DNA from: Bryobacteraceae bacterium
GTDB lineage: Bacteria > Acidobacteriota > Terriglobia > Bryobacterales > Bryobacteraceae
DNA: 46,168 bases
Assembly: GCA_019187195.1 (NCBI GenBank)
Contig: JABAQT010000051.1
Coordinates: 1-46,168, forward strand
Direction of reading: 5' to 3'
Shown piece after piece: positions 1 through 16,544 of this stretch. Every line of letters begins with the position of its first letter. Position 1 is the first letter of the stretch. The translations under genes were made by a program, and so were the position numbers. Under the pieces are notes generated by a model. It made no database searches. It saw only the letters and a list, made by a program, of their open reading frames with translations, and had not been told where the DNA came from.

Positions 1-6
1 GCAAGA

Positions 7-25
7 ATTCCGCTCCCGGCGGAAT
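7..25. other. Stem-loop upstream of tex
   Basis: Perfect 7-bp inverted repeat (ATTCCGC, 5-nt loop, GCGGAAT). It is not followed by a T-run on either side, so it is not a convincing intrinsic terminator. It could belong to the end of an upstream gene or to the tex leader; the window starts too close to decide. Confidence 0.3.
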
Positions 26-47
26 CGAAAATGCGAAACTTGATCTG

Positions 48-2291
48 ATGAGTTCCATTGCTCTTTCACCCGGCGTACTTCTACATATTTCGAAGCTGAT
101 TAACGTACCCCTTAAAGGCCTTGTGGCCACGATCGAACTGCTTGACGAGGGCGGCACCGTTCCCTTCATCGCCCGCTACCGCAAGGAAGTCACCGGCAAC
201 CTCGATGAAGTACAGATCCGCGAGACCCAGGAAAAACTCGAGTACTTCCGCGAGCTCGAGGAGCGCCGCTCCACCATTCTTCAGTCCATTGGGGAGCAGG
301 GCAAGCTCACGGACGGCTTGAAGCAGAAAATCGAAGCGGCCCTCGAGAAGACCGAACTCGAGGATCTCTACCTCCCCTACAAGCCCAAGCGCCGCACCAA
401 GGCGTCGATCGCCCGTGACCGCGGTCTGGAACCCCTCGCGATCCTCCTGTGGGAACAATCCGCCGCCACCCCGCTTGCCGAGTTCGCCGCCGCTTTCGCC
501 GACCCCGAAAAAGAAGTTCCCACGGTGGAAGAGGCGCTCGAAGGCGCCTGCCACATCATCGCCGAAATGGTCAGCGAGAACGCCGATTTCCGCAAAAAAA
601 TCCGCGTCATGATGTCCGGGCAGGGCGTCGTCTCAAGCCGCCGCATAGAAGGCGTGGAAGACCCCGAATCGAAATTCGCGCAATATTACGAATTTCGCGA
701 GCCCGTCTCGAAGATCCCTTCGCACCGCATGCTCGCCATTCGCCGCGGCGCGAAGGAAGGCATTCTTCACTTCGAGATCGAAATCGAGCCGCAAGGTCCG
801 CTCGCGTGGCTTCAATCCCAGATCATCAAAGGTCCTTCGGATTGCGCTCCCTATCTCGAGTCCGCCATCGCCGATTCCTATGACCGTCTTCTCAATCCCT
901 CGATCCAGACGGAAGTCCGCCTCGAACTGAAGGACCGGTCGGATGAGGAAGCCATCAAAGTCTTCCGCGAGAACCTCGAGAACCTCCTCCTCTCTCCGCC
1001 AGCCGGCATGCTCTCCGTCATCGGCATCGATCCCGGCATCCGCACCGGCTGCAAACTCGCCGTAGTCGATGCCACCGGAAAGTTCCTCGATCACTCCGTC
1101 ATCTATCCGCACGAACCGAAGAACGATCTCGCGGGCTCCGTCCGCACCCTGGCTTCACTGATCGCCAGGCACAACGTCCAGGCCATCGCCATCGGCAACG
1201 GAACGGCCTCCCGGGAGACCTCCTCCTTCGTGCAGGATTTTCTCCGCCAGGCCGGTCTCGGGAAGGTCTTCAGCGCCGTGGTCAGCGAATCCGGCGCCAG
1301 CGTCTACTCCGCCTCCGACGTGGCCCGCCAGGAGTTCCCCGACCTCGATCTCACCGTTCGCGGAGCCATCTCCATCGCCCGCCGTCTTCAGGATCCGCTG
1401 GCCGAACTGGTCAAGGTGGATCCCAAGTCCATCGGCGTCGGACAATACCAGCACGACGTCGATCAGCGCCGCCTCAAGCAAAGCCTTGACGCCACGGTTG
1501 AAAGCTGCGTCAATCGCGTCGGCGTCGACCTCAACACCGCATCGGTCCCACTGCTCCGCCACGTGTCCGGATTCACCGAGCGCACAGCCCAGAACGTCGT
1601 CGAGTTCCGCAACCAGAACGGCCGGTTCCTCAACCGAAGGCAACTGATGGCCGTCCAGGGCCTGGGCCCCAAGACCTTCCAACTCGCGGCGGGATTCCTG
1701 CGCATCCGCGGAGGCGACAACCCGCTCGACATCACGGCCGTGCACCCCGAGTCGTACCCCATTGTCGAGCGCATCGCCGAATCGCTCCAGGTTTCGCTGA
1801 GTGAGCTCATCGCGAATCCTTCCCTCATCGAAAACGTCGACATTCAGGCGTTCCGCACCGGAGAAGCCGGCAGCTATACCCTGTCCGACATCAAGGAGGA
1901 ACTGCGCAAGCCCGGCCGCGACCCGCGCGACACTTTCGTCCGCCCCGCCTGGCGCGACGATGTCAAGGAGATCAGCGACCTCAAACCCGGGATGCAACTC
2001 GAGGGCGTCGTCACCAACGTCACCCGCTTCGGAGCCTTTGTCGACGTCGGCGTCCACCAGGACGGCCTCGTGCACGTCAGCGAGATGAGCCACCGCTTCA
2101 TCAAGGATCCATCCGAAGCGGTCAAGGCGGGCCAGATCGTCAAGGTCCAGGTCATCTCCGCCGATGCCAAGGCCAAGCGCGTCGCTCTTTCCATGAAAGC
2201 CTGCGAACCGCGGCCGAAATCGAACCCGCCCAAACCGGCCTCGCTCGAGGACAAACTGGCCGCTCTCAACGCCCGATTCCGGGTGCGCTGA
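48..2291 (+). CDS. tex: Tex: S1-domain RNA-binding transcription accessory protein
   Basis: A 747-aa protein matching the full length of the Tex/YhgF family (about 770 aa in E. coli). Domain order as read: helical Tex N-terminal region (about 5-320), YqgF/RNase H-like domain opening with VIGIDPGIRTG (about 324-430), helix-hairpin-helix region containing LMAVQGLGPKTF (about 505-570), and a C-terminal S1 domain (about 645-718, GVVTNVTRFGAFVDVGVHQDGLVHVS). Tex proteins bind nucleic acid through S1 and HhH elements and influence transcription; the exact cellular role is unsettled in the family. The ATG at 48 gives the family's usual N-terminus, and the neighbouring in-frame region has no better start. 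It runs convergently into rpoC with a hairpin between them. Identification is secure. Confidence 0.96.
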   Translation: MSSIALSPGVLLHISKLINVPLKGLVATIELLDEGGTVPFIARYRKEVTGNLDEVQIRETQEKLEYFRELEERRSTILQSIGEQGKLTDGLKQKIEAALEKTELEDLYLPYKPKRRTKASIARDRGLEPLAILLWEQSAATPLAEFAAAFADPEKEVPTVEEALEGACHIIAEMVSENADFRKKIRVMMSGQGVVSSRRIEGVEDPESKFAQYYEFREPVSKIPSHRMLAIRRGAKEGILHFEIEIEPQGPLAWLQSQIIKGPSDCAPYLESAIADSYDRLLNPSIQTEVRLELKDRSDEEAIKVFRENLENLLLSPPAGMLSVIGIDPGIRTGCKLAVVDATGKFLDHSVIYPHEPKNDLAGSVRTLASLIARHNVQAIAIGNGTASRETSSFVQDFLRQAGLGKVFSAVVSESGASVYSASDVARQEFPDLDLTVRGAISIARRLQDPLAELVKVDPKSIGVGQYQHDVDQRRLKQSLDATVESCVNRVGVDLNTASVPLLRHVSGFTERTAQNVVEFRNQNGRFLNRRQLMAVQGLGPKTFQLAAGFLRIRGGDNPLDITAVHPESYPIVERIAESLQVSLSELIANPSLIENVDIQAFRTGEAGSYTLSDIKEELRKPGRDPRDTFVRPAWRDDVKEISDLKPGMQLEGVVTNVTRFGAFVDVGVHQDGLVHVSEMSHRFIKDPSEAVKAGQIVKVQVISADAKAKRVALSMKACEPRPKSNPPKPASLEDKLAALNARFRVR

Positions 2292-2333
2292 CGCGTGGCG
2301 AGGGCTTAGCGGGACAGGTGATGCGTAAAGCGT

Positions 2334-2359
2334 GAAGGGGCAGGTTGCCCTGCCCCTTC
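2334..2359. terminator. Bidirectional hairpin terminator between tex and rpoC
   Basis: Perfect 11-bp stem (GAAGGGGCAGG / CCTGCCCCTTC) with a TTGC loop, lying in the 88-bp gap between the convergent tex and rpoC stop codons. It is followed by a short pyrimidine stretch (TTCC) rather than a long T-run, so efficiency is uncertain. Its position and symmetry suit it to ending both transcripts. Confidence 0.7.
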
Positions 2360-2379
2360 TTCCGAGACTGATGCGTCCG

Positions 2380-6603
<4,224 letters not shown>

Positions 6604-6664
6604 TCAATGTGACTCCTATGCTCACTTGACTGGCCGGCCGCGTCAGGGCCGCCGGCCCATTGAA

Positions 6665-6691
6665 CGGAGGGCTCGAAAACGAGCCTCTCCG
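6665..6691. other. rpoB-rpoC intergenic stem-loop
   Basis: Imperfect hairpin of 11 pairs with one bulge (CGGAGGGCTCG, AAAA loop, CGAGCCTCTCCG) immediately after the rpoB stop codon. There is no T-run, and rpoC lacks an obvious promoter of its own, so an mRNA processing/stability element or partial attenuator fits better than a full terminator. Confidence 0.4.
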
Positions 6692-6695
6692 CGGG

Positions 6696-10997
<4,302 letters not shown>

Positions 10998-11479
10998 TGA
11001 TCCACTCCTCAAGGCCGCAAGCCGCTGGCACGGACTGATTACGCACTAATCAAACAAACCAAAGCAGTTACGCGGCCCGCGAGGGAGCCGCGCGAAAAAT
11101 CTCGAACGGGGGGCAGTGGAAGACCGCCGGCGGAGGTGAACTCCATACGTGGGCGCAGAGCAGGTTCCGGCTCTGGCGTGAAAGAGGAAGAATCCGAGGA
11201 TACACGAATAGCGAGGACGTTCGAGGAACCTGTGGACACAGGAAAACTCCCGAAGCCGTTTCCTTCAACGAAACAGCCTGGTGGCTGTTGTGTAGAAACG
11301 CAGGAAGCAAAAATCACACGCGCAAAGCCCGGAAACGCTACCGCCCGAATCTCTTTCAGAGTAACAAACCTGTCAACGTTCCGTCAAACCACGCCAAAAC
11401 CCGGCACGGAGGGTCTTGCGGCAATCCCGGTATGATATGAGGCTCGCCCTATCGCAATGGGGTCTTCCAACAAAGTATC
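10998..11479. other. Non-coding rpoBC leader and divergent promoter region
   Basis: About 470 bp between the rpoB start and the divergent gene at 11480. Short frames on both strands show no recognisable protein. It contains a 6+6 dyad CCTGTG-GA-CACAGG (11229-11242) and a 7-bp hairpin (11272-11289). On the minus strand a possible promoter is TTGACG (11382-11387) with an 18-nt spacer to TACTCT (11358-11363); a second TTGACA-like hexamer sits at 11371-11376. None of these is strong. A TATGAT at 11431-11436 could serve the plus-strand gene, but I find no good -35 for it. If the minus promoter is used, the rpoB leader is about 350 nt. Confidence 0.5.
11272..11289. other. Hairpin in the rpoB leader region
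   Basis: Perfect 7-bp stem AACAGCC / GGCTGTT with a 4-nt loop, about 275 nt upstream of rpoB. It has no T-run. It could be an attenuation or binding element in the rpoBC leader, or chance. Confidence 0.3.
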
Positions 11480-12628
11480 ATGTCAAGGGTGAACATGCGC
11501 AAATGGCAACTCGTCTGGATGCTGGCGGCACTCGCTCAGGCAGCGCCGGCTCAACAAGCAGTGACTCATGAAGGCAACGATGGCCTTCGGCTTTCCAGCG
11601 GGAAGGCGGAGTTGGTGGTGCTCCCTCGGGGTGGGGCGTTCGTCAGTTTCGTGCTGTCCGAGGACGAAAAGCATGTGAATCCTCTATGGGATCCGCTGCG
11701 CATGGCGCGAGAAGCCGGGCTGAGGCCGAACTTCGGCGCCAGTCTGGGCCATTTCCTGTGCGTGGATGGATTTGGTCCCGTGACGAAGGCCGAGCGGGCC
11801 GCCGGATTGCCGGGGCATGGAGAAGCGCACGAACTTCCCTGGAACGTCGTCACTTCCAGTGAGAATGAGGTGACATTCCGCGTGCTGCTGCCGAAAGTCA
11901 GGGAGGTGCTCACCCGGAAGATCAGTATGGTTCCAGGCGAGCAGGTGGCGCTGGTTGAAAGCGGCATCGAAAGTCTGCTGCCGTTTGACCGCGTCATGCT
12001 GTGGGCCGAGCACGCCACCATCGGCGCCCCGTTTCTGTCATTGGGGAAGACCGTTGTGGATCAGTCCGCTTCGCAGTGCCAAACGAAACCCTACACCGGG
12101 GCGAAGGGGCCGAGAACGTTTCCCAGCGGCGAGAATTTCACATGGCCCATGGTGAAGACGGCGGGAGGCGAAGTGAATGCCCGCGTTGCGCCGGGCAAGG
12201 ACGGAACCATGAACCACGCCGGATGCCTGTTTGATCCGCGGCGTGAACACGAGTTTGTCACAGCCATCAGCCTCACCGATCACTTGCTGCTCGGCTACCT
12301 GATCCGGCGCGAGGACTACCCCTGGATCCAGCACTGGATGAACTACCCGTCGAATCGAACCTACTCCTGGGGACTGGAATTCGGCATGCAGCCTTATGAC
12401 ATGACAAAGGAAGAGATCCTTGCGCTGTCGCCGATGTTCGGCAAGCCGGCGTTCCGGTGGCTGCCCGCGAAATCGAAGGTGTCCACGAAGTTTCTTATGT
12501 TCCTGACCAAGGTGCCCGAAGGGTTCGACAAAGTGGATGACGTGCGCCTTGAGTCCGGCAAACTGGTTATCGAGAACCACCGGTCGAACCGGCGGATTAC
12601 GCTGGCGGCGAGCCGCGGGCTCGAGTAA
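11480..12628 (+). CDS. Secreted protein, galactose-mutarotase-like features
   Basis: A 382-aa frame from the ATG at 11480. The ATG at 11495 (377 aa) may be the true start, because AAGGGTG lies just upstream of it and it directly begins a compact signal peptide (MRKWQLVWMLAALAQAAPAQ). The mature part opens with LRLSSGKAELVVLPRGGAFVSF and later has GASLGHFLCVDGFG and GHGEAHELPW. These recall the beta-sandwich of aldose epimerase/mutarotase-like proteins, which bind sugars; I cannot assign a catalytic activity. It is likely periplasmic. It is convergent with the aldolase-glycosidase pair, so a sugar-related role would fit the context, but that is inference. No internal oddity is visible. Confidence 0.8.
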   Translation: MSRVNMRKWQLVWMLAALAQAAPAQQAVTHEGNDGLRLSSGKAELVVLPRGGAFVSFVLSEDEKHVNPLWDPLRMAREAGLRPNFGASLGHFLCVDGFGPVTKAERAAGLPGHGEAHELPWNVVTSSENEVTFRVLLPKVREVLTRKISMVPGEQVALVESGIESLLPFDRVMLWAEHATIGAPFLSLGKTVVDQSASQCQTKPYTGAKGPRTFPSGENFTWPMVKTAGGEVNARVAPGKDGTMNHAGCLFDPRREHEFVTAISLTDHLLLGYLIRREDYPWIQHWMNYPSNRTYSWGLEFGMQPYDMTKEEILALSPMFGKPAFRWLPAKSKVSTKFLMFLTKVPEGFDKVDDVRLESGKLVIENHRSNRRITLAASRGLE

Positions 12629-12669
12629 GGCGGCGTGCGCCGATAGCGTTTGAATTACCGCCCCTGCCG

Positions 12670-13470
12670 TCAGTACATCGCGCGGTTCGTTACAGCCGTC
12701 TTGCCGAGCATTTCGAGAACCGGCTTTGCTCCATCCGACATGAGGCGCACCTCCGAGGGCGCCTGCAGGAACTGGAACCCTCTCTCGATTAAGCCGGGAA
12801 TGGATGCGTGATTGAATGCGGGCCGGCCGGCGAATTTCCCGTGTCTCTTCGCCGCCGCCACAACACTGTCGAGAGCGGCCTGCAACTCGGGCTCATCCTG
12901 CCGGCCTCGGAAGCCCATCGAGAAGGAGAGGTCGCTCGACCCGACGAAGAGCACATCGATGCCGGGTGTCGCCGCGATCTCATCAATACGTTCGATGGCG
13001 CGGTATTCCTCGATCATCGCCACCACCATCACGTTCCGGTCGGCGAAATCCGCGTAGCCTTCCTCCGCCTGCCAGCGAAACGCCGCGAGCCCAGAGCCGT
13101 GTCCGCGCTTGCCGGCCGGAGGATATCTGCAGGCGTCCGCCGCCACGCGCGCCAGTTCCGGAGTGCTTGCAAAGGGAAAGATCACACCCATCGCGCCCAT
13201 ATCCAGGGCGCGTTTTGCGGTCCAGGTTTCGACCACCGGCACGCGCACGAACGGCATGGCCGGCAACCCTCGCGTCGCCAGAATGATATTGCGAACGGTT
13301 TCGAGCGTGAGCGGAGAATGCTCCATTTCGATCCATAGGAAATCGAATCCAAGCTGCGCCGCCTGCGCGGCGACTTCCACGCTCGCCGCGGTGATGGTCA
13401 TGCCCACCACGGGCTTGCCCGCCTCCAAGGTCTCACGGACGGGGTTCTTCCAGGTATTGGGAATCGGCAT
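12670..13470 (-). CDS. HpcH/HpaI family class II aldolase
   Basis: A 266-aa cytoplasmic protein, the usual length for this family. These enzymes split 2-keto-3-deoxy acids (such as 2-dehydro-3-deoxyglucarate or rhamnonate) into pyruvate or related ketoacids plus an aldehyde, using a divalent metal. Expected active-site residues are present by alignment to HpaI: H51 (WIEMEHSPLT), R76 (PFVRVPV), metal ligands E154 (AMIEEYRAI) and D180 (FVGSSDLSFSMG). The ATG is preceded by TAGGAG. It starts 6 nt after the stop of the glycosidase-like gene on the same strand, so the two are very likely co-transcribed. This suggests breakdown of a uronate- or deoxy-acid-containing sugar. The exact substrate cannot be read from sequence. 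Confidence 0.9.
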   Translation of the reverse strand: MPIPNTWKNPVRETLEAGKPVVGMTITAASVEVAAQAAQLGFDFLWIEMEHSPLTLETVRNIILATRGLPAMPFVRVPVVETWTAKRALDMGAMGVIFPFASTPELARVAADACRYPPAGKRGHGSGLAAFRWQAEEGYADFADRNVMVVAMIEEYRAIERIDEIAATPGIDVLFVGSSDLSFSMGFRGRQDEPELQAALDSVVAAAKRHGKFAGRPAFNHASIPGLIERGFQFLQAPSEVRLMSDGAKPVLEMLGKTAVTNRAMY

Positions 13471-13476
13471 ATGCTC

Positions 13477-15798
13477 CTACCGCCGGATGAGCCACACCTC
13501 GGCGACCTGCGTGCCGCGCCCGTTGCCGCCTAACCCGGGTTTGTGCTCCCAGCGAAGTGTAAGCTTACCATCGGCGGTGGCCTCACCGGGAATGTCGAAC
13601 TCCACGGGACGCACAGGCCGGTCCTTCGGGCGGTACGAATGGATCTCGAAGCGGCCATCGGCAACCAGGCGGAGGTCCACGGACGCGTTTTCGCCGCCGT
13701 AGACTATGCGGACTTTGTAGCGCGCCGCCGGATCCAGGTGGTTGTACCGCATGGTCAAGGGAGTCTCATGAAGTGTCTCGGCATGCCGCAGCCAGGAGGT
13801 GCGCCAGGGGCCGATTTGAGTATCGGGATTGATGGCAAAACCGGTGAAAGGGGATTTCAGGAACGCTGGGTCCTGGGCGTAAGGGAGTCCGCGGACAAGG
13901 TGCGGCTCGGCAGCCGTGTCGCCGAGATCGTCATGGAATCCGCCCGGACCGGGATTAGTCCAATCGAGGATCTCGCGAATCGCCGCCTGACGCTCCGATG
14001 GAGCCATCTTGCGAATTCCGGCGAACCGCTGCTTCAGCCACGCGCGGTTGTTGAGCGGCGTGTCGATGGCATCGAGGTTCGCGCCGCGGCTCACGGCGAT
14101 GGCCTTGTAGCGTTCGACGCTGAGTTGCATGCGGACGCTCTGGAACAGCGCCTCGGCAAGTTCGAATACCCGCCCCCGCAAGGCCTGCGCCGGTTTGTGT
14201 GCGACCGCGCTGTCAAGAGCCTGCTCGGCACGGTCGATAGCGGTGTCTCCGCCCTCCCGCAGGATCTCCATGGCCTGACCTTCGGCTTCCGTTTCCCGGA
14301 TCAGCCGCGCGCGCTCGTAGGCGTCATAGTAGGCGCGGTAAAGCCCTTGCTGGAAGCGCCAGTTCAACAGGTCCCGTGGCGTAGCGGAGCGCTCCATGGC
14401 CTGAAACTGTTCGAGCGTGGTATCGACCCCGCTATTGGTGAGCAGCGGACCGCGCCAGTTCCGTTCGAGGGCCATCAGCCCCTGCGCGAAGCCATCGGCG
14501 AACCCTGGACTGATGAAGTATTGCGCATAGTCGCGCAGCGCGGCGGTGATATCGATGTCCGGATCCCAGCCGAGCTGGCTCCAGAGGAACTTGTTCACGT
14601 CGTCGTTGCAGCCTTCCGAATAAGTGAGGAAGCCGTTGGTGTAGGGTTCGAGCAGGCGGAAGATAGCGGCCATATCAAGCGGACGCGGATTGATCCCCTC
14701 GCGGCCGATGGTGAGCGCGTAGGCGAGATCCCAATCGGGAACCGGGTACTGGCAGCGGATGCTGTGGGTGATATCCGGATAGTGCCGGATCGGGTATCTC
14801 CGTGGGATGGCGGCGCGCAATTCCGGCAGACTCACACGCACCTGCGGGCCAAAGACGATGCCGCCAAGCCACGCCGGCTCCTTTTTCACGATGGCGTAGA
14901 ACTCATCCAGCCACTCCTGGCTGAACCCCTGCGGGGCCACCCACATCCTGGCTTTCGGGTGGTAACGGTGCAGGTTTTCAGTCTGCTTCTCCAGCAGCGC
15001 CATGAGATAGCGGGGCGGGGTATGGCCGGGATCGCCTCCCGGTACGAAGACATGGTCGATGCGAGGCAACTTACGGAATACTTCGCCCCACTCCTTAAGG
15101 GCGAATTCGACGGTCTTCGGGTCGGAGTAATCCTTATCGAGCGCCGGATACCACACCCAGACATCGAGGCCGTAGCTGTCGAGGATGCTGGACATTCCAA
15201 TCATGGTCTCCATCTTCGGCAAGGGGAAATGAGGACTGTCCTCGTCATCATCCGAGCGGGGGGGAATGAGTTCGACGGCATTCGTGCCGAAGACGGCGAG
15301 GTCGCGAATATACTGCTCCCACATGGGAAGGGTCCAGGCGTCATAGCTGTTGGTCTTGGGACGGTAGCCGAGTTGGTGGCCGCGCAGCGGATACCTGGGG
15401 GCGGTGTCCAGATCCACACCCTCGGGGATGGAAAACGACTGGCGCGACATGCGCGCAAGACGCAGGAAGCGGCCGGCTCCGAACAGGACGCCGCGAGTAT
15501 CGTTGCCCTCGATGGTCACTTCCTTCGAGGAGGTACGGAGGCGGTAACCCTCACCCGGACGGCCGGCGGGGGCACGCAGCAGCCGGATCACCGGTTTTCC
15601 GGCGGCGGGAGAGTCCGTCACCTTGATTTCGAATTGCGTGCGCCTGGCGATCTCCTCGACCAGCATCCGGACGGCCTTCTGTTCCCGCGGGGAGGCATTT
15701 TGCGGCGGAACAATCACGGCCTCGCGCAGGTCGAGATCAGCGGCCAGGACGCTCGTGGCAGCCAGAATGAAGAACGGAACGGCGGGGATGCGGAGCAT
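13477..15798 (-). CDS. Secreted glycosidase-like protein (GH67/GH20-type N-terminal domain)
   Basis: A 773-aa protein with a signal peptide (about 1-20, MLRIPAVPFFILAATSVLAA). Residues about 25-125 read like the small N-terminal domain found in alpha-glucuronidases (GH67) and beta-hexosaminidases (GH20): KAVRMLVEEIARRT, then GYRLRTSSKEVTIEGNDTRG and LFGAGRFLRL. The central part (about 130-440) looks like a TIM barrel: RYPLRGHQLGYRPKT, DVWVWYPALDKDY, HVFVPGGDPGHT, WVAPQGFSQEW. The last 130 residues form a separate beta-rich domain. I cannot fix the GH family or the catalytic acids. The coupled downstream aldolase suggests a uronic-acid-bearing substrate, which is inference. The start is the ATG that begins the signal peptide; no strong Shine-Dalgarno site is seen. 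Confidence 0.8.
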   Translation of the reverse strand: MLRIPAVPFFILAATSVLAADLDLREAVIVPPQNASPREQKAVRMLVEEIARRTQFEIKVTDSPAAGKPVIRLLRAPAGRPGEGYRLRTSSKEVTIEGNDTRGVLFGAGRFLRLARMSRQSFSIPEGVDLDTAPRYPLRGHQLGYRPKTNSYDAWTLPMWEQYIRDLAVFGTNAVELIPPRSDDDEDSPHFPLPKMETMIGMSSILDSYGLDVWVWYPALDKDYSDPKTVEFALKEWGEVFRKLPRIDHVFVPGGDPGHTPPRYLMALLEKQTENLHRYHPKARMWVAPQGFSQEWLDEFYAIVKKEPAWLGGIVFGPQVRVSLPELRAAIPRRYPIRHYPDITHSIRCQYPVPDWDLAYALTIGREGINPRPLDMAAIFRLLEPYTNGFLTYSEGCNDDVNKFLWSQLGWDPDIDITAALRDYAQYFISPGFADGFAQGLMALERNWRGPLLTNSGVDTTLEQFQAMERSATPRDLLNWRFQQGLYRAYYDAYERARLIRETEAEGQAMEILREGGDTAIDRAEQALDSAVAHKPAQALRGRVFELAEALFQSVRMQLSVERYKAIAVSRGANLDAIDTPLNNRAWLKQRFAGIRKMAPSERQAAIREILDWTNPGPGGFHDDLGDTAAEPHLVRGLPYAQDPAFLKSPFTGFAINPDTQIGPWRTSWLRHAETLHETPLTMRYNHLDPAARYKVRIVYGGENASVDLRLVADGRFEIHSYRPKDRPVRPVEFDIPGEATADGKLTLRWEHKPGLGGNGRGTQVAEVWLIRR

Positions 15799-15808
15799 GG
15801 AGACTTAT

Positions 15809-15824
15809 CCATTTCACCAAATGG
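15809..15824. promoter_or_regulatory. Inverted repeat upstream of the glycosidase-like gene
   Basis: Perfect dyad CCATTT-CACC-AAATGG, 11 bp upstream of the start at 15798, followed by the 10-bp palindrome ATGGCGCCAT. It lies where an operator or a short hairpin between two minus-strand genes would be. No regulator is encoded nearby, so its role is unknown. Confidence 0.3.
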
Positions 15825-15845
15825 CGCCATGTTCCGTCAGGGAAG

Positions 15846-16472
15846 CTAACCGTGCACGGCGCGCGGACCGAACCACCGGGTCCACCACCGCCCAATTCCA
15901 CGGAGCACGCCGCGGATTGCTCTCCACAGCAGCGGCAGCAGACAGGCGATGAGCACCAGCAGCAGACAGACAATGGCCAGCGCAATGTAGGGGTGCCGGG
16001 AAACAAGCATGACCAGGGTGACGGCGAGGACGTCTTCACCGGCGCTTAGGGCCGCCTGCGTGAAAGGTTCCCCGGTTCCGTGCGCGAGAAGGCGGACACC
16101 CATCTTGGTGGCGTGTGAAGTGAGAGCGACAGCGCCGCCGGTGAGGGCCGCGATCGTCTGATCGACCGGACTGAGATGCGAAGCGGCGGTCAACGCGATC
16201 ACCACGGCTCCCAAAGGGCGGACAAACGTGTGGACGCTGTCCCAAACCGCGCTTACCACTGGAATCTTGTCGGCGAAAAACTCCACGCAGTAGAGAACCG
16301 CCGCCACGGCCAGCACCAGCGGATGGCTGAGAGGAGCAAGTTCCGGGGGAAGCCCGGTAAGCCAGTGATAGCGGATTCCCAGCCCAACCACGAGTACGGC
16401 CGCATAGAGGTTGACCCCGGAAGCGAACGAAATTCCGAGCAGGCTCGCAAGCGATACCAGTGAAGAAGACAT
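15846..16472 (-). CDS. DUF4126 family integral membrane protein
   Basis: A 208-aa, very hydrophobic protein with about five membrane segments. It shows the DUF4126 pattern: an N-terminal glycine-rich segment (GISFASGVNLYAAVLVVGLG), then VEFFADKIPVVSAVWDSVHTFVRPLGA, then further helices, ending in a basic tail (RWWTRWFG). The function of the family is unknown. The minus-strand leader has TATATT (16494-16499) as a possible -10, and AGGG lies about 10 nt before the ATG. It is followed 47 bp later by the glycosidase-like gene on the same strand, with a dyad between them, so co-transcription is possible but not shown. Confidence 0.85.
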   Translation of the reverse strand: MSSSLVSLASLLGISFASGVNLYAAVLVVGLGIRYHWLTGLPPELAPLSHPLVLAVAAVLYCVEFFADKIPVVSAVWDSVHTFVRPLGAVVIALTAASHLSPVDQTIAALTGGAVALTSHATKMGVRLLAHGTGEPFTQAALSAGEDVLAVTLVMLVSRHPYIALAIVCLLLVLIACLLPLLWRAIRGVLRGIGRWWTRWFGPRAVHG

Positions 16473-16544
16473 GACTATGGGCCCTCTCAGTGCAATATAC
16501 GCCGCCGGCCCCCCGTTAGTTCCCCTTTATACGATGATCCGGGC

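Noticed and set aside
1..48. Open frame from the window edge ending in TGA that overlaps the tex ATG
   Set aside because: Only 15 codons are visible and a hairpin lies within them; there is not enough to call the end of an upstream gene.
11136..11435. 99-aa plus frame in the rpoB upstream gap
   Set aside because: Polar, repeat-free, no Shine-Dalgarno site or family features, and it overlaps the likely rpoB promoter; treated as non-coding.
12608..12622. Stem CGAGCC-GCG-GGCTCG at the end of the 11480 gene
   Set aside because: It falls inside coding sequence with no T-run after it; not counted as a terminator.
13543..15849. 768-aa plus-strand frame opposite the glycosidase-like gene
   Set aside because: The minus frame has a signal peptide, domain motifs and a coupled neighbour; the plus frame has none of these.
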